Part shown: positions 9,435 through 19,240 of the stretch, in pieces
How positions within the stretch are numbered: position 1 is the stretch's first letter
Layout of the letters: every line of letters begins with the position of its first letter
From: Hymenobacter cellulosilyticus
Lineage (GTDB): Bacteria > Bacteroidota > Bacteroidia > Cytophagales > Hymenobacteraceae
Direction: 5' to 3'
DNA length: 64,000 nt
Assembly (NCBI RefSeq): GCF_022919215.1
Contig: NZ_CP095046.1
Location: 4,516,501-4,580,500 of the forward strand
The notes under the pieces: generated by a model
Database searches by the model: none
Told to the model about the DNA's origin: nothing
The model's input: only the letters and a program-made list of their open reading frames with translations
Program-made: the position numbers and the translations under genes

Positions 9435-9770
9435 TCACCGTAAATGAGTCCCAGCGCGATGGTGGCCCCAAAGGCCCAACATAGCAGAAAGGCCCCACCC
9501 CGCACGCACTGAGTAAGAGGACCGCCCCGTCCAGCGATAGGAGCGCATCAGCGCGGCATGTCCTGCAGCGCCCAATAGGAGTACGGCGCCAAGCAGCAGA
9601 TACATGATGGTGGGTGCACCTGGACCATGGGGAAGGCTTACTATGTACCACAGAAAGAAGATGCTCCCAAGGCACGCCCCCAGCCACCCAACGCTCAATG
9701 TAAGCGAGAGAAGGCGCAAGCCCAGCGGCTGGGAAGGGAGCGCAAGGCGGACCAACCAAGAGAAGATCAT
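9435..9770 (-). CDS. small membrane protein
   Basis: 111 residues from ATG 9770 (MIFSWLVRLALPSQPLG). Three hydrophobic segments (about 15-35, 52-70, 88-103), so an integral inner-membrane protein of unknown role. The last residues (GHHRAGTHLR) look out of frame. Removing one base from the GGGG run near 9465 would give a more natural ending, ATIALGLIYGD, so an inserted base is possible. No family recognised. Confidence 0.5.
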   Translation of the reverse strand: MIFSWLVRLALPSQPLGLRLLSLTLSVGWLGACLGSIFFLWYIVSLPHGPGAPTIMYLLLGAVLLLGAAGHAALMRSYRWTGRSSYSVRAGWGLSAMLGLWGHHRAGTHLR

Positions 9771-9869
9771 GGAGCGGGTGTGTTAGGTCGCAAACTGACG
9801 TGAAGTGTTCCCAAAAAAGGATCAAAAAGCAGAGGATGGGTAATCAAAGGCACAACCCGAAGTGGCCGG

Positions 9870-10405
9870 TCAATTCTCCAAAACCAAAATCGTGTCCGAT
9901 AGAACCTCTTGTTGCTTAGGTGTGCAGGGTTTCAGAGTAAAAACAATGCCTCGCCCAAGATAGAGTTTCTTATCTGAGTCTGAGGTGTAGCGAAACAGTT
10001 GGCTCACGGCGTAATGCTTCGTGACGTGGGCCTGGGCTGGCACGAATTCACAGGGAGGAATAACCGCCTGGTTAAGCATCATGTGGTCAATGTTATGGTC
10101 CAGAAGTACCCCACGACCTCGTTGGAGGAGCACCGAGGCCTGTCCCGTGTACCACAGGGGGTAGGGCGGTTGTTGGTGATACGCAACGCGACGGTATCAG
10201 TCAACGCGTACGTGGGTTTCGGCTGGAGCACCTGGACGGTGACCGATGGTGTAGCCGGCACCACCGTATGAGCAGCGCGCTGAGCGGGCTGACCCGGCTC
10301 GCAGGAGAGGCCCAGAGCCATCCCTGCGAAGAGCGCGACGGAGCGGCTCAAGTACTCGACGCCCATTCGGCGACCCCATGAGGTGGGAAATGTCAGAAGA
10401 GGCAT
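9870..10405 (-). CDS. putative lipoprotein with Ig-like beta domain
   Basis: 178 residues from ATG 10405, or 165 from ATG 10366 (MGVEYLSRSVALFAG), which gives a better lipoprotein signal ending at ALGLSC. One C is missing in the CCCCC run near 10165; adding it joins VALRITNNRPTPLW to YTGQASVLLQRG. The core VTVQVLQPKPTYALTDT resembles the Big/BsuPI-type beta-sandwich seen in many envelope lipoproteins (family resemblance only). Function unknown. Motif copy C lies 22 bp upstream of the ATG at 10405. Confidence 0.6.
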
Positions 10406-10427
10406 GCAAGTGAAGTGTATGACCCAG

Positions 10428-10442
10428 GTTCAGCCAAACGGT
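10428..10442. repeat. 15-bp intergenic motif, copy C
   Basis: GTTCAGCCAAACGGT, identical to copy A at 8490. Located between the TauE/SafE permease stop and the start of the lipoprotein gene. Confidence 0.55.
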
Positions 10443-10523
10443 GGTTTCAATTCGTCAAGAAGTGTGTTGAGTTAGCCGATTGTCGTGTTGCACCCGGCAA
10501 CTGAGGATGACCAAGGACCGCCG

Positions 10524-11298
10524 CTACGCCGCCTTGAAGGTTTCCCAGCCCAGCTTGAGAATCATGCCGCAGACAACCACCAGGAAGAGCACCCGCACGA
10601 AGCCCACGCCCTGCTTGAGGGCCATGCGGGCCCCGAGCGTGGAGCCCAGCATGTTGCAGGCGGCCATGGGCAGGGCAATGTGCCAGATAATCTGGCCGGT
10701 GTAGGCAAAATAGGCCAGGCTGGTCAGGTTGGTGGCCACGTTGACCAGCTTGGATGAGGCCGAGGCGCTCAGGAAGTCGTAGCCGAACAGCCCCACGAAG
10801 GCAAAGAGCAGAAAGCTGCCGGTGCCGGGCCCGAAAAACCCGTCGTAGAAGCCGATAATCAGGCCGATGGCTACGCCGTAGAGCGGTTCCTTTTGCTCGG
10901 GCAGGCGGGGGCGTGAATGGAGCCAAAATCCTTACGCCAGAAGGTGTAGATGGCAATAACGACCAGCAAGCCCAGCACCAGGGGCCGGAGCAGCTCGGAA
11001 GGCAGCAGCGTGACCAGGCGGGCCCCAGAAAGGAGAAAACCCCGGCCGTAACGGCGGCGGCGCCCACGGCTTTCCAGCGAATGGGCACCTGCCCCATGTA
11101 GCGGCGCAGGGCCGCGGCCGTACCGGCAATGGACGACACCTTGCCCGTACCCAGAATGGTGGGCACCGGCACGCCCGGCAGCAGCAGCAGCATGGCCGGC
11201 AGCTGAATCAGGCCGCCGCCGCCCACGATAGAGTCAATAAAACCAGCCAGAAAAGCAAAAGCGCAGAGCAGCGCCAGCGTCGTGTCGAGAAAGTCCAT
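10524..11298 (-). CDS. TauE/SafE family sulfite exporter-like permease
   Basis: 258 residues. Inner-membrane permease of the TauE/SafE family (export or uptake of sulfite and organosulfur anions). N-terminal [19 protein letters not shown] is the family's conserved first repeat, and the equivalent second-repeat motif [16 protein letters not shown] appears after repair. Two C/G-run deletions break the frame: near 11015-11025, and at GGGGG 10903-10907 where one base restores [14 protein letters not shown]. Start ATG 11298 ([11 protein letters not shown]); an upstream ATG at 11310 is possible. Substrate cannot be named from sequence. Confidence 0.85.
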
Positions 11299-11448
11299 AA
11301 GCGGCGGCAAAGATACGGGCGCACTTTTCCCGGGAGCTTGCGTAAAGGAGGTATTTTTCAGGGTTTCAAGGCCCCATTTCTCAGGTGCAGGCTTACGCGG
11401 CCCGGGGAAGTTCGGACCCTGCGGCCGTTTCTACCGTACCTTCGGGCC

Positions 11449-13031
11449 ATGACCGAAAATCTGACCCAGCGCAGCAAGATGCTGACGCTGGCCGGGGTGC
11501 TGCTCGCCCTGTTTCTGAGTTCTCTCGACCAAACCATCGTTTCGACGGCCTTGCCGCGCATCGTGGCCGACCTACACGGCTTCGACCGGTTCGCCTGGGT
11601 GGCCACGGCCTACTTAGTTGCCAGCACGGCGTTGGTGCCGGTGTATGGCAAGCTGGCCGACATGTACTCGCGCCGCAATATCGAGGTCACCGCCATCCTG
11701 ATTTTCCTGACTGGCTCGGCGCTGTGCGGCCTGGCCGGGGAGTTTGGCACCCTGCCCCTGCTGGGCGACGGAATGAGTCAGCTCATCATCTTCCGGGCGT
11801 TGCAGGGGCTGGGTGGGGCCGGGCTGCTGGCCATGGCCTTTATCATCATTGCCGACCTGTTTTCGCCGGCCGAGCGGGGCAAGTACCAGGGCTTCGTGGG
11901 GGCCACGTTCGGAACAGCCTCGGTGCTGGGGCCGTTTCTGGGCGGCCTGCTCACCGACCACGGCTCGGGCCTGCTGCCGGGCATTGCGGGTTGGCGACTG
12001 GTGTTTTACGTCAACCTGCCCCTGGGTTTGCTGGCGCTCTGGTTTATTCTTTCCCGCATGCCCCGGCTTAAGCCCGGGGTGAGAAAAAGCCCCTGGACTA
12101 CCTCTCGGCCCTGCTGCTGATCAGCAGCTTGGTGCCGCTGGTGCTGGGCTTGCAGCTCAACAAGGCCGTGCACGGCTGGACCTCGCCGCTCACGCTGGGC
12201 CTGCTGGGTGGGGCGGCGCTGGCCATGCTCTTGTTTGTGCTGCGGTCCTTGAACTCGGCCAACCCGATTCTGGACTTCACGCTGTTTCGCAACCCGGTGT
12301 TTCGCTCCGCGAACATTGCCCTGTTTCTGCTGGGCGGCGCGTTTCTGAGCATCGTCATCTTCGAGCCCCTGTTTATGGTCAACGTGGTGGGCGTGTCGGC
12401 CACGCAGGCTGGGGTAAGCTTGATTCCGCTGTCGATGGGCGTGGTGAGCGGCTCGATGCTGGCGGGACAGATGGTGGCCCGCTTCGGCCATTACAAACGC
12501 TGGATGCTGGGCGGCGGCCTGATTCTGATTACCGGACAGGCCCTGCTGGCTACTATGCCGGCCACGGCCTCCTACCAGCAGGTGCTGCTCTACGTGCTGA
12601 TTTGCGGCCTGGGCCTGGGCCCGAGCATGCCGCTCTACACCCTGGCTATTCAGAACGCCATTGACCCCGGCTTTACTGGTCAGGCTACCTCGGCCTGCCA
12701 GTTTTTCCGGCAGATTGGCGGGGCCATTGCCGCCGCCCTGCTCGGCACCGTGCTGACGCTGAGCCTGGCCCAAACCCTGCCCGCTCCTACCGCGCCGGCC
12801 GCGGCTTCTACCCTGGCAGTTCAGGCCGAGAGCCCCACGGTGGTGACTCCGGCGGCCCCGCCCACGCCCGAAGTGCGCGCGGCCTTTGCCCACGGCATTT
12901 CCCGGGTGTATTTCTGCACCCTGTGCCTGGTACTCTGCGGCTGGCTGGCCACCATGTTTATTCCGGAATTGCCCCTGCGTACCTCCAATGCCTGCAAGCC
13001 CGCTGCCCCGGTACTGGTCGGCGCGAAATAG
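11449..13031 (+). CDS. MFS transporter, DHA2 (EmrB/QacA) drug exporter family
   Basis: 527 residues. Fourteen-helix proton-driven multidrug exporter family of the inner membrane. Seen: motif D1 [17 protein letters not shown] in helix 1, motif A-like [12 protein letters not shown], and [17 protein letters not shown]. One G is missing in the GGGG near 12077; adding it gives [18 protein letters not shown] and joins both halves. A short soluble segment (about 445-475, Ala/Pro/Thr-rich) precedes the last helix. No membrane-fusion (EmrA) partner gene lies next to it. Start ATG 11449 follows a TACCTTCG element that resembles the -7 box. Confidence 0.9.
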
Positions 13032-13092
13032 ACTAGGCTAAAAGCGGCTCAGCCTATATATTGCGAGCTAGTGAATAGTATCCTAGCTCGTT

Positions 13093-13988
13093 ATGTCCTA
13101 CTTACAGCCTTATCATTTCGCCCGATTTCAGGCCGCCGGCTTTTTGGGATTTTACCAGCGCGTACGGCGGAGCGGCGGCATCTTATGCTTTGATCTGGAA
13201 GACGGAATTCAGCACCCCGACCCGGAACGCTGCCTGTTGCTGAAGCGGGAGCAGCGCCGCAACGTGGTAACCCTACTGCGGGAGCTGGCACCCCACCTGG
13301 ATTTTGCCGGCCTGGGGCTGCGCATCAATGCGCCCGGTACGGCTGCTTACGCCGAAGACGTGCAGGCTTTGCAGCTCCTGCCCCGGCTAGGCTACGTATT
13401 TGTGCCCAAGGTAGAAAACGCGGCGCAAGTGCAGACGGTGCACAACGCCCTACCCGCCGAGCGGCTGCCCGAGCTGATTCCGGTGGTGGAAACGGGGCGG
13501 GCTTTGACCACCTGACTTCGATTCTGGCAGCGCCCGGGGTTCGGCGCATTGCCTTCGGCCACTGCGACTTCAACCTCAGCCAGGGCAATTTCCCCTTTTT
13601 CCACCACGATTCGGCCCGCTACTGGGAGTGGATTGCCATCCTGGACCAGGCCTGCCGACGCGCGGGCAAGGAGCTGCTCAACTCCCCGTTTCTGCAGCTC
13701 AATGAGCCTGCCGCCTTTGGGGCGGTGCTGCACCGGGCTGCCGCCTTTGCCAGCCTCACCGGCCAGATTACCCTGTGCCTGGCCCAGACCGAAGCCTGCG
13801 CCGCCGACCTGAGCAGCCCTGAAGCGGAAAACAAGACCCCGGAACTGGAACCGGCCCAAGACGTGGTCCAGCGCTTTGAGGCGCACCAGCTGGCTCACGC
13901 GTCCTTTGCCCTGGACCCCAGCCGCCGCATTATCAGCCCCCACGAGTACCAAGCGGCCACCCAACTGCTTATTCCGACCCTGTCATGA
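13093..13988 (+). CDS. HpcH/HpaI aldolase / citrate lyase beta-like protein
   Basis: 298 residues. TIM-barrel C-C lyase superfamily (CitE/HpcH-like). Seen: FDLEDGI near residue 35 (metal-binding acidic motif), LGLRINAPGTAAYAEDV, VFVPKVENAAQV and LIPVVETGRGFDHL, the ordered active-site strands of CitE-like enzymes. The frame breaks at GGG 13498-13500; one added G restores TGRGFDHLTSIL. The usual CitD/CitF partners are absent, so a free-standing lyase or thioesterase-like role is likelier than citrate lyase. Its stop overlaps the next start (ATGA at 13985), implying translational coupling with the SGNH gene. Confidence 0.8.
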
Positions 13989-14772
13989 AGCTCACGGTTG
14001 TGGGTGGCTGCTTTCCGGTGCAGCACAATATTTCCCAGGCCGGGCTCTACCACCAGACCCTGAAGCGTGAACTGCAGCAAACGGGCAGGGTAGCGGCCGT
14101 GGAGGTGGACGTTATTCGTTATGAGCGGTTTCAGAACTGCCTGGCCAAGATTGCCGCTTCCCACGCCCGGCAGCCTATCGGCGCGCTGCTGTTTCACCTA
14201 CGGGCCGAGCCGGTGCTGCGCCTGCTCAAGCTCTACTACCGTTACCTCGACGACGCCGGCCGCCTGCGCCACGCCCTCAATCTGCCGTTTCTGCAGCTGG
14301 TGCAGCCCGAGAAGTACGACCTGCTGACCGTGCGCCCCCGTACTCCGGCGCCCATCGTGCCCCGCCCGGAAACCCCGAGGCGCCGGCGGCTGCGGGAGCT
14401 CAACTACCGGGCGGGCTATGTGCTGGGCAACCGACGCTTTGCCTTTCGGCAGTACGAGCGGCTGGTGAATTCTATTCTGGAGTTTTGTACCCGTCACGCT
14501 ATTCCGCTCGTCATTATCGGGCCCGTTTCCCGGCCGGCGTCGGTGTATGAAAACCAGCTTTCGGCCGCGCTGCACGAGTACATAGCGTCCCGCCTGCCTG
14601 CTTCGGCGGCCGTGCAGTACCTGAACCCCTGGGCGAAACCGACGAGCAGGGCCAGCCGCTGTTCTTCGAAAATGGCATCCACGTCAGCCCCGCCGGGCAC
14701 GACCGGATGGCGGCCCTGCTGTACCAGGCCATGCTTCCGCTGAAACTACTCGGCCCCGACCCGGTTTTATAG
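13985..14772 (+). CDS. SGNH/GDSL-type hydrolase-like protein
   Basis: 262 residues. N-terminal LTVVGGCFPVQHNIS and C-terminal NGIHVSPAGHDRMA (the Asp/His-type block V of SGNH esterases, here HVSPAGHDR) suggest an SGNH-fold hydrolase, but the classical GDS serine is replaced by GGC, so catalysis is uncertain. One G is missing in GGG 14631-14633; adding it joins LNPWGETDEQGQPLFF and moves the stop to 14772. Overlaps the citrate-lyase-like gene by 4 bp (ATGA), so the two probably work in one pathway, possibly on an acyl or polysaccharide-linked substrate (inference). Confidence 0.65.
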
Positions 14773-14830
14773 GCTGTTGAACTGCCGAATGGCCCTGCTG
14801 TGGCGGCCAACGGCTTTTTACCTTCCGACT

Positions 14831-15871
14831 ATGAACCATCAACCACTTCGCCTGAGTGTCCTGGACCAGTCGCCGGTGCGGCAGGGCGGCACGGCCCGGC
14901 AGGCCATCCTCGAAACCGTGGAGCTGGCTCAGCTGGCCGACCGCCTGGGCTACACCCGCTACTGGGTTTCGGAACACCACAACACGGCCACGCTGGCCGG
15001 CTCCACGCCTGAGGTGCTGCTGGCCCACCTGGGCGGCCTCACGCAGCATATCCGACTCGGGTCGGGCGGGGTGATGCTGCCCCACTACAGCGCCCTGAAG
15101 GTAGCCGAGAACTTCCGCATGCTCGAAACCCTGTTCCCGGGCCGCATCGACCTGGGCGTGGGCCGGGCCCCGGGCTCCGACCGCCTCACGGCCTCGGTGC
15201 TGAACCCGGCGAACAACTTTGCCGAGAACGACTTCATTGAGCAACTCATGGATTTGAGCCGCTACCTTACCGACGCCGACGAGCCCGACTCCATCCAGGC
15301 CAAGGTGAAAGCCTCGCCGCGGGCTGAAACCGTGCCCGAGCCCTGGATTTTGAGCTCTAGCGGGCAGAGCGGCCTGTTTGCGGCCTACCTGGGCATGGCC
15401 TTCTCTTTTGCCCACTTCATCAACCCCAACGGTGGGCCCCAGATGGTGAAAATGTACCAGGACCGGTTTAAGCCCTCGGTGCACCTGCAAAAGCCGCTGG
15501 CCAACGTGGCTGTTTTTGTACTCTGCGCTGAGACTGAGGAAAAAGCCCAGCAGCTGCACGAGTCGCTGGCCCTGCAAATGCTTCGTTTGGAGCGCGGTAA
15601 TCTGCAGCCAATGGGGCCTTACGAAGAAATTAAAGATTACCAATATTCCTCCGCCGACCGGCAGCGGATGGCCTACCACTGGCAGCGCATCGTGAGCGGT
15701 ACGCCCGCCCAGCTGAAAGTTCAGCTGACGGACTTGGCCCAGCAGTACGGCGTCGAGGAAGTGGTGGCCGTGACCATCACCTACGACTTTGCCGACCGCC
15801 GCCGCTCCTATGAGCTACTGGCCGAGGCATTTGCACTTACCCCGAGTCAGGCCCCGGTAGCCAGTATCTAG
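14831..15871 (+). CDS. LLM class flavin-dependent oxidoreductase
   Basis: Intact, 346 residues. Luciferase-like monooxygenase family, subgroup with N-terminal LSVLDQSPV. Motifs: RYWVSEHHNTATLAGSTPEV, RLGSGGVMLPHYSALKVAE and LFPGRIDLGVGRAPGSD. FMN-dependent oxidation of an unknown small molecule in the cytoplasm. Start ATG 14831 (MNHQPLRLSVLDQ) fits the family. Paralogous to 943-1979. A strong terminator follows. Confidence 0.92.
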   Translation: MNHQPLRLSVLDQSPVRQGGTARQAILETVELAQLADRLGYTRYWVSEHHNTATLAGSTPEVLLAHLGGLTQHIRLGSGGVMLPHYSALKVAENFRMLETLFPGRIDLGVGRAPGSDRLTASVLNPANNFAENDFIEQLMDLSRYLTDADEPDSIQAKVKASPRAETVPEPWILSSSGQSGLFAAYLGMAFSFAHFINPNGGPQMVKMYQDRFKPSVHLQKPLANVAVFVLCAETEEKAQQLHESLALQMLRLERGNLQPMGPYEEIKDYQYSSADRQRMAYHWQRIVSGTPAQLKVQLTDLAQQYGVEEVVAVTITYDFADRRRSYELLAEAFALTPSQAPVASI

Positions 15872-15904
15872 CTGACTTGGCATATTCCTGGCAAAATTAT
15901 ATAT

Positions 15905-15935
15905 AGCTCCGGATACTCACATCCGGAGCTTTTTT
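15905..15935 (+). terminator. terminator after the LLM oxidoreductase
   Basis: AGCTCCGGAT / ATCCGGAGCT perfect 10-bp stem, 6-nt loop, followed by six T. Confidence 0.9.
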
Positions 15936-15936
15936 G

Positions 15937-15944
15937 TATTTTTG
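15937..15944 (+). promoter_or_regulatory. -7 promoter element (TAnnTTTG) for the ankyrin gene
   Basis: TATTTTTG matches the Bacteroidota -7 consensus exactly. It lies 35 bp before ATG 15979 and directly after the preceding terminator. No clear -33 TTTG. Confidence 0.5.
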
Positions 15945-15978
15945 CCAACCCTATTGTATTCTGACTTCTCCTAACTCT

Positions 15979-16431
15979 ATGAAAAAGAGTTTTTTCCTGC
16001 TTATCCTGTTGGTAAGCCTGGCTTCGGCCGCCGTTGCGCAAACCGCCAGCAAAGAGCTGTACACGGCCGTGGTCAAGAATAAACCCGTGGATGCGGAAGC
16101 CCTGCTCAAAGCCGGAGCCGATGCCAATGCCTCCATTGAGGTGGTGCCCGGCTTCCCGACTACGTTTCTGATTACTGCTGCCGGCCACGGCGACCTGGAC
16201 ATGGTAAAAGCCCTGGTGAAGTACAAGGCGCAGGTAAACAAGGCCGATGCCTTCAAAGGCACTGCCCTGATGGCCGCCGCCGGTAAAGGCAAAAAGGACA
16301 TTGTAGAATTCCTGCTGGCCAGCGGCGCCGATGCCAAAGCCAAGGACGACGACGGTAAAGATGCTCTGGCCCACGCCAAGGAAGGCGGCAACAAGGAAGT
16401 TATTGCCCTGATTGAACAGAAGTTGATGTAA
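15979..16431 (+). CDS. secreted ankyrin repeat protein
   Basis: Intact, 150 residues. Signal peptide MKKSFFLLILLVSLASAAVAQ, then about four ankyrin repeats (ELYTAVVKNKPVDAEALLKAG, TFLITAAGHGDLDMVKALV, TALMAAAGKGKKDIVEFLLA, DALAHAKEGGNKEVIALI). Periplasmic protein-protein interaction module. No catalytic domain is attached. Single gene with its own -7 element. Confidence 0.88.
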   Translation: MKKSFFLLILLVSLASAAVAQTASKELYTAVVKNKPVDAEALLKAGADANASIEVVPGFPTTFLITAAGHGDLDMVKALVKYKAQVNKADAFKGTALMAAAGKGKKDIVEFLLASGADAKAKDDDGKDALAHAKEGGNKEVIALIEQKLM

Positions 16432-16572
16432 CCCTAGCGGTTTTCCGGCGACTCCGCTGCCCGTGCCATTTTGCCCGAACCCGCTGCCCCACGCTAGCGC
16501 CGGTTCGGGGCAAAGTTGTTTTCGGCCCCGCCCCAGCCGACCCCAACCGCCTACCGCTGCGTACAAGCGCCT

Positions 16573-17632
16573 ATGTCATCTGGTACTCCTCCCCCACTTC
16601 TGTTGCTGCCCCAGCGCCCAGCCTGCTTTCCCGCCTTGGTATCGACTGGTTTCTGGGCGCCCTGCTCCTGGCCGTGGGCGCCGCGTATCTGGCCCCGGGC
16701 ATTGGCAGCAAAAGCAGCCCCGTGCCCTGGTCGGCGCTGACGACCGGGGCGTGGCCGTCATTTTCTTTTTTTACGGGCTGCGGCTGAGCCCCGACAAGCT
16801 CAGGGCCGGCATGCGCAACTGGCGCCTGCACTTGGTCACGCAGAGTGCTACGTTCGTGCTGTTTCCGTTGCTGGCTTTGGCCGTGCGGCCGCTGTTTCAG
16901 GGGCCCAAGGCCGAGGCGCTGTGGGCCAGCATCTTCTTTCTGACCACGCTGCCTTCCACCGTTTCTACCTCGGTGGTCATGGTTTCCATTGCCCAGGGTA
17001 ACCTGCCGGCCGCTATTTTCAACGCCAGCATTTCCAGTCTGCTGGGCATTCTGCTCACGCCGTTGTGGGTGAATCTGGTGCTGCACACCGGCGCGGCTCA
17101 GGTGGGGCTGGGCGGCATGGTGGCCAGCCTGGGCGGGCAGGTGGTGGTACCCGTAGCCCTGGGCATGCTGCTCAACTCCCGCTTCGGGGCCTGGGCCGAG
17201 GCTCACAAGCAGCAGCTGCGCGTCTTCGACCAAGTGATTATTCTGATCCTGGTCTACACGTCCTTTTGCGAGTCCTTTGCCGAAAACCTGTTCCGCGACT
17301 ACCGCGCCACCGACATTCTGGCCCTGGCCGCTGGCATGGTGACCCTGTTCCTGCTAATCTTCGGCCTGATTACCGGTATCAGCCGCCTGCTGCACTTCTC
17401 CGATGAGGACCGGATTACGGCCGTTTTCTGCGGCTCCAAAAAGTCCCTGGTCCACGGCACGGTGCTGGCCAAGGTGCTTTTTGCCAATTCTATAGCCCTA
17501 GGCACCCTGCTGCTGCCGCTGATGCTTTACCACGCCCTGCAAATCATGCTGGCCAGCGTAATGGCTCAGGCAGCGGGGCGGCGCATGAAAGCCCGGGAGC
17601 AGGCCATGTTGACACCGGCTTCAACCCGGTAG
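16573..17632 (+). CDS. bile acid:sodium symporter (BASS) family protein
   Basis: 353 residues, about nine or ten membrane helices. The SBF-like family (YfeH type) transports organic anions with sodium or protons. Seen: FFYGLRLSPDKLRAG, FFLTTLPSTVSTSVVMVSIAQGN (helix-break region) and CGSKKSLVHGTVLAKVLF near the C-terminus. Two bases are missing: in CCCCC near 16587 and GGGG near 16743-16746; adding them gives SLLSRLGIDWFLGALLL and TTGGVAVIFFFYG. Start ATG 16573 is the best in-frame choice after repair. Substrate not predictable. Confidence 0.85.
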
Positions 17633-17944
17633 CCCTGCCCCATACTTGAGGGAGTTCTTGTCCAGTTTTCCCGGAGGCGCGGAAAACAAGCGGCCAGTGG
17701 CAGCACAGGTGGCTCTTATCAGTCCGACTTGACTTACATAAAGCTCAGCCGTACTGTTATCCAGGGCCTTACCAGTCTTGCACTTAGGCTTGTGCCTGGT
17801 ACTTTTTAATTATTTAACACAGCAAAAAGGGCCCTACGGCCGTATAGAAGGCACAATTATCTACCAACCCGAATATATTTTCCGCTGATATGAACTATCA
17901 AATGGAAAATATGATTGTGGGCCTGAAAACATACCTTCTTTCCT
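17633..17944. other. intergenic stretch, no gene seen
   Basis: AT-rich towards its right end (ATATATTTTCC near 17873-17884), which could hold the promoter of the small gene at 17945. No open frame with family features. Confidence 0.35.
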
Positions 17945-18181
17945 ATGCTTACCGTGCAGTTGGCAAATGCTGGATTCTACGAAATTTCCTGGCCAGCCCA
18001 AGTAATTGAGGGCACCACCTTTATTCGGCCCGGAGCCCGGGAATCGGTGCGGGTGTTTTTGCCCCGCGACTCTTCCGAGGTGGAAGTATACGCCGGGGCC
18101 CTGAAGGATGGCCGCCTGGTGTATCAGGGGCCGGCCGAAACGGCGGCTCAGCTTGAGCTACTCGGCAACCGCAGCAACTAG
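17945..18181 (+). CDS. small protein of unknown function
   Basis: 78 residues, intact, start ATG 17945. Sequence MLTVQLANAGFYEISWP followed by FIRPGARESVRVFLPRDSSE suggests a small beta-sandwich. No signal peptide, no recognised family. Terminated by a strong hairpin 20 bp downstream, which supports a transcribed gene. Confidence 0.6.
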   Translation: MLTVQLANAGFYEISWPAQVIEGTTFIRPGARESVRVFLPRDSSEVEVYAGALKDGRLVYQGPAETAAQLELLGNRSN

Positions 18182-18201
18182 GCGCGGCAGCCACCGACCT
18201 C

Positions 18202-18237
18202 AAAAAAAGCTCCTGGCACTACTGCCAGGAGCTTTTT
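18202..18237. terminator. bidirectional terminator
   Basis: GCTCCTGGC / GCCAGGAGC flanked by A7 on the left and T7 on the right, between convergent genes ending at 18181 (+) and 18259 (-). Confidence 0.9.
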
Positions 18238-18258
18238 TACTTCTAACCCAGTCGGGGC

Positions 18259-18964
18259 TTAACGCAGCTTTTCCCCGAAGAAAGCTAGGGTCATGGCCCA
18301 GGCCTCCTGGGCGGCATCGGCGTTGTAGCTGGGCCGCTCGTCGCAGTGAAAGCCGTGCTCGGCGTAGGAAATAACGGTATTGATGTAGGGCTTGCCGGCC
18401 GCGTCCAGGGCCGCGGTTATGGTGTCAATCTGCTCTTTGGGAATGTGCGTGTCCTGCCCGCCCCAGAAAAACAGGTGGGGCGCGTGCAGCTCACCGGCCC
18501 GGCCGGCCAAGTGGTGAGTGCCCCCGCCGTAGTATGACACGCCCGCTGAGAGCGGCACCACGGCATTGGCCAGAAATGACACCCGCCCGCCCAGGCAGAA
18601 CCCAATGCTGCCGATTTTCTCGGTCACGTTGTCCTGGGCCTGCAGCCAAGCATAGGCGGCCTGTACGTCGGCCGTCAGGCCTTCGGGGTAATGGCTTGGA
18701 AGTGGGGCGCGGCGCTGGGAAAGTCGGTGTATGGAATTTCCAGACCGGCCGGGGCGCTGCGGTGAAACAGCTCGGGGCAATAACGACGTAGCCGGCCTGG
18801 GCCAGACGGTCGGCCACGTTGCGGATGTGGCCGTTGACGCCGAAGGCTTCCTGGAGCAGGATGATGCCCGGGTGCGGCCCGGCGGTGGCGGGAAACGCGG
18901 TGTAGGCGTTGAACTGGGTGTTGTCGTTGGCGGCGGTCAGGGCAACGGCGTTGGGGTAGCTCAT
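18259..18964 (-). CDS. dienelactone hydrolase family protein
   Basis: 235 residues. Alpha/beta hydrolase of the DLH family with a cysteine nucleophile in GFCLGG (about residue 122), the conserved VVIAPELFHR strand and C-terminal catalytic His in YAEHGFHCDERPSY. Hydrolyses dienelactones or similar esters. Two C deletions (CCCC at 18773-18776 and 18686-18689, plus-strand G runs) break the frame; adding a base at each gives APELFHRSAPAGLEIPY and ITPEGLTADVQAAYAW. Start at 18964 (MSYPNAVALTAAND). Confidence 0.88.
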
Positions 18965-19172
18965 CGGAGGGTGTGGTTGGTAGGTAGATGAGTTGCTAAA
19001 GCCGGTTACGAAAGACTTTGTTTTGGCTTGGGCCTATAAGACCTAGGTAAAACCGATTTGAAAGCCCCGTTTATAGAAACGGTTTTGTGACCAGTGCCCC
19101 AAGTGCGCTGCTTATACTTCATAGTAAGCTCAGTGAGTTGAGTACAATTCATTGTCTTACTACTTGAAGACA

Positions 19173-19233
19173 CTAACCGCAGGCACTAAAAAAGCCCGGC
19201 AAGGTGCCGGGCTTTTTTAGTGCCTGCGGTTAG
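19173..19233. terminator. very long perfect hairpin, bidirectional terminator
   Basis: A 29-bp perfect inverted repeat with a 3-nt loop (AGG). Its GC-rich core GCCCGGCA/TGCCGGGC is flanked by A6/T6 and then by a further 15 paired bases (CTAACCGCAGGCACT). It ends 7 bp before the stop of the T9SS protein gene. Confidence 0.85.
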
Positions 19234-19240
19234 CTAATGG

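Noticed and set aside
7700..10442. Integron cassette array
   Set aside because: Genes face both directions, the 15-bp motif does not fit the attC core pattern, and no integrase gene is visible.
12006..12893. 295-codon minus-strand frame inside the MFS gene
   Set aside because: Gln/Arg/His-rich shadow of the transporter; no domain features.
14684..15679. 331-codon minus-strand frame opposite the LLM oxidoreductase
   Set aside because: The plus-strand gene has all family motifs; the minus frame has none.
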